Shown here in pieces: positions 51,231 through 58,441 of a stretch of 64,000 bases of DNA (the first letter of the stretch is position 1; the number at the start of each line of letters is the position of its first letter). The translations under genes and the position numbers were made by a program. The notes under the pieces are model-generated. The model did not search any database, was not told where the DNA came from, and saw only the letters and a program-made list of their open reading frames with translations. The stretch spans positions 1,860,001 through 1,924,000 of the forward strand of contig NC_014165.1 in assembly GCF_000092645.1 (NCBI RefSeq). Direction: 5' to 3'. The stretch comes from Thermobispora bispora DSM 43833. Lineage in GTDB: Bacteria; Actinomycetota; Actinomycetes; Streptosporangiales; Streptosporangiaceae.

Positions 51231-51341
51231 GATCGGCTCCCTTCTCTCCGGCTCCGTTCCGCGGCGGCGGTCCGCCTCAACTCCCCAGGCAAGCGCGGCG
51301 CGTCCCGCGCGCCCAGGGGCGTACGGCTCGAAAGTGCGGCC

Positions 51342-51367
51342 GAAGGTCCCCTGTGATCAGGACCTTC
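51342..51367. promoter_or_regulatory. GAAGGTCC-N10-GGACCTTC operator, copy 2
   Basis: Identical arms and spacing to 47104-47129, placed between two divergent CBS-BON genes. The left arm is part of GGCCGAAGGTCCCC, a good DosR/DevR-like box. Confidence 0.72.
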
Positions 51368-51427
51368 ACCGCTGACCTGCCGGAACGCGGCCGAGGCACT
51401 CTGACGGTGAGTGGGGGAGGGATCGCG

Positions 51428-52084
51428 ATGGCGGCAACGGTGAGGGATGTCATGGGCACGGTGGCCATTGCGGTCACCATGGACGCGACGTTCACCCAGC
51501 TCGTCGAGACCATGCGCCGCTACGGGGTGGGCGCGGTCACCGTGGTCGACGCGGACCGGCGGCCGATCGGCGTGGTCTCCGAGGACGATCTCCTGCTCAA
51601 GGAGATCGAGGCCGGGGGACGGCCGTTCGGGCACTTGAGCCGGGCCGAGCGCCGCAAGGTGACGGGCACGACCGCCGCGGAGCTCATGACCACCCCGGCG
51701 ATCACGGTGACGGTCGGCACGCCGATCCGGGACGCGGCGCGGCTCATGCACCGCAACCGGATCAAGCAGCTTCCCGTGATCGAACCGGCGACCGGCCGCA
51801 TCGTGGGGACCGTCCACCAGGGCGACCTGCTGCGGGTGTTCGCCCGGCCGGCGGAGGAGATCAAGGCCGACGTCCGCCAGGTCGCCGAGCGGATCGGCAT
51901 CGACCCCGCGCGGCTGACCATGGAGGTCGAGTCGGGGGTGCTCGCCGTGCGGGGGCGGGTGCCCCGCCGGTCGCAGGTCCGCCCCTTCGTCCTCGCGGCC
52001 CGCCGGGTCGACGGGGTGATCGAGGTCGACGCCGACCTCGGTTTCGACGTCGACGACCTGCTGATCTCCCCGCCGATGGTGTGA
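51428..52084 (+). CDS. CBS-pair protein with degenerate BON domain
   Basis: A 218-residue protein. Two CBS motifs (about 5-60 and 85-145; GVVSEDDLLLKE and GTVHQGDLLRVF) precede a BON-like C-terminus (about 150-215, VESGVLAVRGRVPRRSQ). It is a paralogue of the divergent neighbour. GGGGGAGGG lies 6 nt before the ATG. It is followed after 6 nt by the nitroreductase gene, with which it forms an operon under the DosR-like operator. Confidence 0.88.
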   Translation: MAATVRDVMGTVAIAVTMDATFTQLVETMRRYGVGAVTVVDADRRPIGVVSEDDLLLKEIEAGGRPFGHLSRAERRKVTGTTAAELMTTPAITVTVGTPIRDAARLMHRNRIKQLPVIEPATGRIVGTVHQGDLLRVFARPAEEIKADVRQVAERIGIDPARLTMEVESGVLAVRGRVPRRSQVRPFVLAARRVDGVIEVDADLGFDVDDLLISPPMV

Positions 52085-52090
52085 CCCGCG

Positions 52091-53095
52091 ATGAACAGGC
52101 CGCGAGCGGGGAACGCCCCTGGGATGATGCAGGTCCTGCGGGCCGCCGTGGAGGCGGCGGTGTGGGCGCCCTCGGTGCACAACACGCAGCCGTGGTCCTT
52201 CTGCGTGTCCGGCGCCGAGGTCAGGCTGAGCGCCGATCCGGAGCGCCGGCTGCGGGTCACCGACCCGGACGGCCGGCAGATGCTGATCAGCTGCGGTGCC
52301 GCCCTGTTCAACCTCCGGATCGCGCTCCGCGCCCTGGGCCACCGGCCCGTGGTACGGCTGCTGCCCGATCCGGACAGCCCGTTGCTGCTCGCCACCGTGC
52401 GCGCGGGGGAGCCGGCGCCGCCCGACGAGCTGGCCGGGCTCCTGTACGGCGAGATCGAGCGCCGCCGCACCCACCGGTCCGGGTTCACCGCCCTCCCGAT
52501 CGCCGACGAGCTGGTCGATGAGCTGGTCGCCGCGGCCGGTAACGAGGGCGCCCGGCTGATCCCGGTGCGCGCCGACCCGATGCTGCGGGTGCTCGCCGCG
52601 CTCACCGGCGCCGCCCAGGAGATCCAGGCCACCGACCGCCGGTACGCCCTGGAGATGGCCCGCTGGGCCCGCCCGCCGGGCAGCGCCCGCCGCGACGGCG
52701 TCCCGGCGGACAGCTACCCCACCGCCCGCCGTCGCGGTGTGCCGTACCACTTCGCCGAGCGCGACTACGGCCGCGGCGAGGGCTGGGGCGGCGGGGACGA
52801 GGAGCCCATCTGCGCGGGCACCGGGCTGGTCGTCCTGCTCACCACCGAGGGGGACACCCGGGAGGACTGGCTGATCGCCGGGCAGGCGCTGCAGCGGGTC
52901 CTGCTGCAGGCCTCCGCCTACGGGGTCTCCGCGGCCTTCCACGGCCAGGCGCTGGAGATGCCCGACCTGCGGGCGTTCATCCGCCGGCACGTCTGCGGCG
53001 GGGCCCACCCGCAGCTCCTGATGCGGCTGGGGTTCGCGCTCGACGAGGCGAGCAGCGTGCGCCGCCCGGTCGCCGAGGTGCTGCGGGAGCCGTGA
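52091..53095 (+). CDS. Acg-type nitroreductase family FMN protein
   Basis: A 334-residue protein of the Acg family (nitroreductase fold; Rv3131/Rv2032-like), with AAVWAPSVHNTQPW near the N-terminus, CGAALFNLRIALRALGHRP, RRRTHRSGF and a C-terminal GQALQRVLLQASAYGVSAAF. Acg proteins bind FMN tightly and may sequester it; several are DosR-regulated. It follows the CBS gene by 6 nt. Its stop is 2 nt from the stop of the convergent multicopper oxidase gene. An ATG at 52124 is an alternative start. Confidence 0.88.
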   Translation: MNRPRAGNAPGMMQVLRAAVEAAVWAPSVHNTQPWSFCVSGAEVRLSADPERRLRVTDPDGRQMLISCGAALFNLRIALRALGHRPVVRLLPDPDSPLLLATVRAGEPAPPDELAGLLYGEIERRRTHRSGFTALPIADELVDELVAAAGNEGARLIPVRADPMLRVLAALTGAAQEIQATDRRYALEMARWARPPGSARRDGVPADSYPTARRRGVPYHFAERDYGRGEGWGGGDEEPICAGTGLVVLLTTEGDTREDWLIAGQALQRVLLQASAYGVSAAFHGQALEMPDLRAFIRRHVCGGAHPQLLMRLGFALDEASSVRRPVAEVLREP

Positions 53096-53097
53096 GC

Positions 53098-54993
53098 TCA
53101 CGGCCCGATCCGGTACGGCCGCATCATCTCGTTGTCCTCGTGCTCCAGGATGTGGCAGTGCCACACGTACCTCCCCGCTAGGTCGAAGCGCGCCTTGACC
53201 CGGGTGACCTGCTGCGGCGGGGCGATCACCGCGTCCTTGCGGCCGCGCTCCCACGGGTACGGCCCCCGGGCCGGCCCGCGGAACGGCTCGCGGCCCACGA
53301 CCTCGAACATCACCTCGTGGATGTGCATGGGGTGGGCGTCCACCGTGTGGTTGTGGAACTCCCACACCTCGACGTCGCCCACGGCCGGGTTCTCCGTGAC
53401 CGGGTCGTGCCAGCCGTACGGCACCGGCCGGGCGCCCTCGACGCCGAGCAGCGCCGCCACCGGCCCCACCTCCGGGGTGGCCGATTCGCGCTCCAGCAGG
53501 GCGAGCCGGCGGGTCCGCACCGCCTCGCCCAGCGGGGCGGGGGAGGGGAGCTCCAGCCGGCCGGGCGGCACGCTGGTGTCCCGGCCGGTGAGCGCGCGGA
53601 CGACGAACTTCATCACCTGGCCGGTGGTGGCCGGGTCGGCGGGGCGGTCCGACCCGTCGCCCCGGTACGGCACGTCCGGCCCCTCGTTGACCAGGTACAG
53701 CTCGGTGCCCTCCCGGACACCGGTGAAGTCGACCACCACGTCGGCCCGCTCCGCGGGGGCGAGCGTGAGCCGCTCCAGCTCCACCGGGCTCGGCAGGAAC
53801 CCGCCGTCGCCGCCGACGCACCACAGCGGGAGCGCCGCACGCACCGGCCGGACCGCCGGGGACGCGGCGATCGAGAGGATGAGGGTGCGCGAGTTGCAGC
53901 CGTTGAGCAGCCGGAACCGGTATCGGCAGGGCTCCACGTCGAGCACCGGCCAGGTGACGCCGTTCACCAGCATGGTGGTGCCGAAGAACTCGGGGACCCA
54001 GATCGGCGGCACGTCACCGTGGGGCAGGTACGCGCCGGTCGCCCCGCCGGCGTCGCGGCGGTCCGGGTAGTGCAGGGCGCCGTCGGCGGTGAAGGACCGG
54101 TCCTGGACGGCCAGCGGGATCTCGTGGTACCGCAGCCCCGGGGGGTCGCCGGCCTGCGGGGCCGGCCAGGGCAGGACGCCCTGCGGCAGGTCGGCCGGGC
54201 CGCCGCGGATCAGGTAGAAGCCGGCCAGCCCGGCGTACACGTTGAGCCGGGTGATCCCCAGCGCGTGGTCGTGGTACCAGAGGGTCGCCGCCGCCTGGTC
54301 GTTGCGGTAGCGGTACACGGCCGACCCGGGCCGCCACGTCACGCCCGTCCGTTCGGCGAAGGCCTCGGCGAACTCCGCGTACCGGGACCCCTCCGCGGCG
54401 TAGCCGGCGGGGACGGTGCACGCCGCGGGAAGGAACCACGCCTCGGGGTGGCCGTCGCTGTCGTCGGGGGAGTGCCCGCCGTGCAGGTGCGTGACGATCG
54501 GAACCGGTCCCCGGTACGGCCCGGGGGTCGAGGTGAACGAGGGCCGGTGGTCGCGGTGCGCCACGCCGCCCGGCGGGTTGGCCCAGTGCAGGGTCGGATC
54601 CACGGACAGCAGGTGGGGCAGGTGGCGGCCGTCCCGGCCGACGAGCTGGTTCACCCACGTCACCTGGACCGGTCGATCGGCCCGGGCCTCGATCGTCCAC
54701 GCCGGGGTGGCGAACGTCTCCGGCCGGTGGGGTGCCCCGTACCCGAAGACCGTGGTCACCGGGTACCCCGGCGGGAGCATCCGCTGCCGGAACCGCCGGA
54801 CCGCGATCACGTAGGTCCCGGGGTCCTCGCCGGGCGCGGCCGGCATCACCGGCGGGATGGGCAGCGGGGTGACGTACTTGGGGATCGACCTCGGGTCGAG
54901 CTCGGGCGCGGCACCCCGGGCCGCCGGGCCCACGGCGCGAGAGCCGAGCAGGACGGCCGCGCAGCCCCGGAGGAAGTCACGCCTGGTGACCAT
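53098..54993 (-). CDS. Tat-exported multicopper oxidase (CotA/bilirubin-oxidase-like)
   Basis: A 631-residue multicopper oxidase. The twin-arginine signal is MVTRRDFLRGCAAVLLG. Copper motifs in order are HLHGGH, LWYHDHALG, HPMHIH and the type-1/trinuclear HCHILEHEDNEMM, with Met as the axial ligand. It oxidises phenols or metals outside the cell with reduction of O2 to water. GGGGAGG lies before the ATG. It is convergent with the nitroreductase, the two stops only 2 nt apart. Its place in a hypoxia-type cluster suggests a link with O2 or metal handling. Confidence 0.92.
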   Translation of the reverse strand: MVTRRDFLRGCAAVLLGSRAVGPAARGAAPELDPRSIPKYVTPLPIPPVMPAAPGEDPGTYVIAVRRFRQRMLPPGYPVTTVFGYGAPHRPETFATPAWTIEARADRPVQVTWVNQLVGRDGRHLPHLLSVDPTLHWANPPGGVAHRDHRPSFTSTPGPYRGPVPIVTHLHGGHSPDDSDGHPEAWFLPAACTVPAGYAAEGSRYAEFAEAFAERTGVTWRPGSAVYRYRNDQAAATLWYHDHALGITRLNVYAGLAGFYLIRGGPADLPQGVLPWPAPQAGDPPGLRYHEIPLAVQDRSFTADGALHYPDRRDAGGATGAYLPHGDVPPIWVPEFFGTTMLVNGVTWPVLDVEPCRYRFRLLNGCNSRTLILSIAASPAVRPVRAALPLWCVGGDGGFLPSPVELERLTLAPAERADVVVDFTGVREGTELYLVNEGPDVPYRGDGSDRPADPATTGQVMKFVVRALTGRDTSVPPGRLELPSPAPLGEAVRTRRLALLERESATPEVGPVAALLGVEGARPVPYGWHDPVTENPAVGDVEVWEFHNHTVDAHPMHIHEVMFEVVGREPFRGPARGPYPWERGRKDAVIAPPQQVTRVKARFDLAGRYVWHCHILEHEDNEMMRPYRIGP

Positions 54994-55504
54994 GCCGACC
55001 TCCCCTCGTCGCCGGCTCTCGTGGTCAGCCTTCCCGCGTCGGCCGCGTTCCCTCCTCGGCCGGCCGTTCCGGAAGCCCGGGCCTCGGCCTGGTCCCTGGC
55101 GAGGTCGCCCGGCCAGGAGACCACCCGGTACCCCGGCGGGTGCGGTGATCCGCTCGGCGGGACACCTGCCGCCGGACACTTGAGGCGGGCGCGGGCGGGC
55201 GCGCCGGAACGAGGGCGCAGGGCGACCTCGCGCAGGTCCGATGCCCCGGTGCGGGCGGGCGTATCGGCGGTCCGAACGCCCGCCGATGGCCGGGCCCGGG
55301 TTGAGTCCCGGTGCCGCGGGCATACCGGCGGCCGTGGGGGCCGTGGCCGGGCGGCGCGGCGGTCACCGGGCGCATGATCTCGATCACAGGTCCTAGTGCC
55401 CGGCCGATTGGGGACTCTTGGCCCTTCTTCTCGCGCCCTCTTGCCCTGCCGCCGGTGGCCGTCACCGCGGGAAGGTGGAGTGGGACGTACACCGGAGGTG
55501 CTCG
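54994..55504. other. divergent gap between oxidase and Rv1733c-like genes
   Basis: About 510 nt. The left half is GC-rich; the right part holds the palindrome and DosR-like boxes listed separately. No gene supported. Confidence 0.4.
55375..55426 (+). promoter_or_regulatory. TGATC palindrome and two DosR-like boxes
   Basis: A perfect palindrome TGATCTCGATCA (55375-55386) is followed by two sites resembling DosR/DevR boxes: AGGTCCTAGTGCCC (55388-55401, reverse strand GGGCACTAGGACCT) and TTGGGGACTCTTGGCCCTT (55408-55426). They lie 80-115 nt before the Rv1733c-like gene. Confidence 0.5.
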
Positions 55505-56101
55505 ATGGGAAGGATCGCCGGTTGGATCGGTGCGCGGATTCGCCTCTACCGGCCCGACGGCAATCCGCTGCGGAGGCGTTACGACCGCCTGGAGTCCGGG
55601 CTGGTGCTGGCCCTGGTGCTCGCCTTCATGCTGTTCCTCTGGCCCGCCATGCTGGTGGGCGGGTCCGTCTACCGGGACGGCCTCGCCGACGAGCGCGTGG
55701 GGCCGGGCGCGCGCCAGCTGGTGACCGCGGTGCTCACCGAGGACGCCCCCGAGCAGATGAACGCCGCCGGGGCGGCGTTCATGGTGCGGGCCCAGGCCCG
55801 CTGGACGATGCCGGACGGGACGGCGCGCGAGGGCAAGGTGCAGGTCCGGCCGCTGACCCGGGCGGGGACCCGGGTGCAGATCTGGGTGGACGCGGACGGC
55901 CGGCCCACCACGCCGCCGAACAAGCGGGCCGAGACCATCACGAAGGCGGTCTTCGCCGCGACCGGGGTGCAGCTCGCCGCCACCCTGGGCCTGGTGCTGA
56001 TCTACGTGATCGGCCGGCGGGCGCTGGACCGGCGCCGGTACCGCGAGTGGGACATCGCCTGGGCCCTCGCGGACGCCAAGTGGCGGCGCCGCCAGGTCTG
56101 A
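55505..56101 (+). CDS. Rv1733c-like conserved two-helix membrane protein
   Basis: A 198-residue protein with N-terminal basic segment and DRLESGL, helix 1 (about 33-53), an extracytoplasmic domain (about 60-150, ARWTMPDGTAREGKV and VQIWVDADGRPT) and helix 2 (about 155-180). Layout and motifs match Rv1733c, a DosR-regulon membrane protein of unknown function. GGAGGTG lies 5 nt before the ATG. Two DosR-like boxes lie upstream and the DevS-like kinase gene follows. Confidence 0.85.
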   Translation: MGRIAGWIGARIRLYRPDGNPLRRRYDRLESGLVLALVLAFMLFLWPAMLVGGSVYRDGLADERVGPGARQLVTAVLTEDAPEQMNAAGAAFMVRAQARWTMPDGTAREGKVQVRPLTRAGTRVQIWVDADGRPTTPPNKRAETITKAVFAATGVQLAATLGLVLIYVIGRRALDRRRYREWDIAWALADAKWRRRQV

Positions 56102-56254
56102 GCCACCGGCCGGCCGGCGCTCCCCGTCGGGCGGCGGACCCGGCCTCCGGTGCGCGGGCGCCGGCGATCGGGTCCACCGGGAATCCCCACGAAATGTCGA
56201 GCAGTTCGTCACCTGGACATGTGGTGCAGTGCTCCGGAGTGGGACACTGCACCT

Positions 56255-57958
56255 ATGGTGGAAAACGAGCCGGGTCCGCTGATCCCCCACATGCGGCTCG
56301 ACGAATTGCTCGCCGAGCTGCAGGTGCGGCTCAACGCCGTGCTGGTCACCCGTGACCGGGTCCACGCCCTCCTGCAGGCCGTGGTCTCCATCAGCAGCGA
56401 CCTGGACCTGGAGACCGTGCTGCGGCGGCTGGTCGAGACCGCCACCGACCTGGTCGACGCCCGGTACGGGGCGATGGGCGTGATCGGCGAGGACAACACG
56501 CTCATCCAGTTCATCCCCGTCGGGCTGAGCGAAGAGGAGATCGCCAAGATCGATCACTGGCCTCGCGGCCTCGGACTGCTCGGCCTGCTGATCAAGGAGC
56601 CGCAGACGCTCCGCCTCGCCGACCTCACCAAGCACCCCCAGGCGTACGGCTTCCCGCCCGGCCACCCGCACATGCGGAGCTTCCTCGGCGTGCCGATCAA
56701 GGTGCGCGACGAGGTGTTCGGCAACCTCTACCTCGCCGACAAGCGCGGCGGGGGGAGCTTCGACGAGGACGACGAGGCGATCGTCGTCGCGCTCGCCACC
56801 GCCGCCGGCGTGGCGATCGAGAACGCCCGCCTGTACGAGGAGACCCGGCGCCGGGAGACCTGGCTCGAGGCGTCCTCGGAGATCACCACCCGGCTGCTCT
56901 CCGGCGCCGACCCCCGCGAGGTCCTCCTGCTGATCGCCCGCCGGGCCCGGGAGATGACCGAGGCCGACCTCGCCGCGATCCTGCTCCCCGCGCGGGACGA
57001 CGACGGGGTGCTCCGGGTCGCGGCCGAGGACCGCGAACAGGACCGGCTGGTCACCGGCGGGGAGGTCCCCGTCGCGGGCTCGCTCGCCGGCCACGCGTTC
57101 GTCACCCGCGAGCCGGTCACCGTGAGCAACCCGGCCGACACGGAGTTCGCGCTGGGCCTCACCGGCAGGCAGCCGTACGGCCCGGTGGCCGCCGTGCCGC
57201 TCGGCGCGGCCGATGAGGTGCGCGGCGTGCTGCTGCTCGGCAAGCTCTCCGGGCGCCTGCCGTTCAGCCAGGCCGACCTGCGCATGCTCCACGCCTTCGC
57301 CGGGCACGCGGCGATCGGGCTCGAGCTCGCCGAGTCGCGCAAGTACGCCGAGCGGCTCCGGCTGCTGGAGGACCGCGACCGCATCGCCAAGGACCTGCAC
57401 GACGTCGTCATCCAGCGCCTGTTCGCGGTGGCCATGACGCTGATGAGCGCGGCCCGCCTGGTGGAGGAGCGGCCGGAGGCGTCCTCGCGCCTGCAGAGCG
57501 CGATCGACGAGCTCGACGACACCATCCGGCAGATCCGCACCACGATCTTCAAGCTCCAGATGCCGGCCGAGACGGAGCAGAGCCTCCGCTCCAAGATCGT
57601 GGATCTGGTGGAGGGGGCGCGCGGCCACCTGGGGTTCATGCCGGGCCTGAGCCTGGAGGGCCGGCTGGACACCGAGATCAGCGCCGAGGTCGCCGACCAC
57701 CTGCTCGCCGTGCTCCGCGAGGCGCTGTCCAACGTCGTCCGCCACGCCAAGGCCACCCGCGCGGACGTGTCGGTGCGCAGCGATGGGAAGCAGGTCACCC
57801 TGATCGTCAAGGACAACGGGGTCGGCGTCCCCGAGGGCGGCCGGCGCAGCGGCCTGCGCAACCTCGCCGAGCGCGCGGAGCGGCTCGGCGGCACCTTCGA
57901 GATCACCAGGCCGGAGGCCGGGGGGACCATGCTCACGTGGACGGCCCCGCTCGGCTAG
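56255..57958 (+). CDS. DevS/DosT-like heme-GAF histidine kinase
   Basis: A 567-residue sensor kinase: GAF-A (about 50-195), GAF-B (about 215-360), HisKA_3 with phospho-His382 in DRIAKDLHDVVIQRLF, and an ATPase domain (DNGVGVPE, SGLRNLAERAERLGG). In GAF-A, His137 in GFPPGHPHMRSFLG aligns with the proximal heme ligand His149 of M. tuberculosis DosS, so it probably senses O2/NO/CO or redox. There is no Shine-Dalgarno sequence; GACACT ends 6 nt before the ATG, suggesting a leaderless mRNA. No DevR-type response regulator lies in the window. It likely commands the surrounding hypoxia genes. Confidence 0.92.
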   Translation: MVENEPGPLIPHMRLDELLAELQVRLNAVLVTRDRVHALLQAVVSISSDLDLETVLRRLVETATDLVDARYGAMGVIGEDNTLIQFIPVGLSEEEIAKIDHWPRGLGLLGLLIKEPQTLRLADLTKHPQAYGFPPGHPHMRSFLGVPIKVRDEVFGNLYLADKRGGGSFDEDDEAIVVALATAAGVAIENARLYEETRRRETWLEASSEITTRLLSGADPREVLLLIARRAREMTEADLAAILLPARDDDGVLRVAAEDREQDRLVTGGEVPVAGSLAGHAFVTREPVTVSNPADTEFALGLTGRQPYGPVAAVPLGAADEVRGVLLLGKLSGRLPFSQADLRMLHAFAGHAAIGLELAESRKYAERLRLLEDRDRIAKDLHDVVIQRLFAVAMTLMSAARLVEERPEASSRLQSAIDELDDTIRQIRTTIFKLQMPAETEQSLRSKIVDLVEGARGHLGFMPGLSLEGRLDTEISAEVADHLLAVLREALSNVVRHAKATRADVSVRSDGKQVTLIVKDNGVGVPEGGRRSGLRNLAERAERLGGTFEITRPEAGGTMLTWTAPLG

Positions 57959-58115
57959 CCGTACCACCAGGGCACCCGGCCGCGGCCGGAGCCGGTCACG
58001 GCGGGCGCACCGCGCGGCGGGCCACCGTGGCCCGGCGAGGGACTCCGGATCCGCACCGTGACGGAGTGGCCAGCGGCCGATCCCCACGCCGCGCTGAAGA
58101 GCGGTGGATCCGGGT

Positions 58116-58241
58116 GCAGTGGTGCCACCGCTCGGCGTCGATCACCCATACCCGGTCCGGCCCGACCAGGATGTGATCGACGTCGCCCGTGGCATCCGGC
58201 AGGGGCCGATCGGGCACGACGGCGTCGTCCACGTGGCTCAC
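58116..58241 (-). pseudogene. NERD-domain fragment
   Basis: The minus-strand frame from GTG 58241 reads MSHVDDAVVPDRPLPDATGD then VDHILVGPDRVWVIDAERWH, matching the start of a NERD (nuclease-related) domain, where the pattern is DH(L/I)VVGPxGVFVIDxKxW. After about 42 residues the similarity stops and the frame continues without meaning. It is probably a remnant of a longer NERD gene destroyed by deletion, in the same gap as the ATPase/binding-protein fusion. Confidence 0.5.
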
Positions 58242-58254
58242 GGGCGGCCGGCAC

Positions 58255-58332
58255 GCCGGGCCTTCCCGGGATGCCGGTGTGCCGGGCTCTCCCGGGGTGC
58301 CGGTGGGCCGGTACCTCCCGGCGCCTCCGCGG
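58255..58332. repeat. 26-bp tandem repeat, three copies
   Basis: GCCGGG(C)CTTCCCGGGATGCC-type units start at 58255, 58281 and 58307 with a 26-bp period; the third is more diverged. A nearby direct repeat TGAGCAGCGG (58341 and 58352) follows. No function assigned. Confidence 0.55.
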
Positions 58333-58370
58333 GCGCCGGCTGAGCAGCGGCTGAGCAGCGGTCGGGCAGA

Positions 58371-58404
58371 GGCCCAAGGTCCTCGCGGATGATGGCCTTC
58401 GCCC
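58371..58404. promoter_or_regulatory. degenerate DosR-like head-to-head site
   Basis: GGCCCAAGGTCC (58371-58382) and GGCCTTCGCCC (58394-58404) form imperfect arms 11 bp apart, echoing the GAAGGTCC-N10-GGACCTTC sites at 47.1 and 51.3 kb. It lies 37 nt before the P-type ATPase start. Confidence 0.4.
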
Positions 58405-58441
58405 GCCTGGCGGACGCCCGCCCGCGTGATCTACTGGGGCC

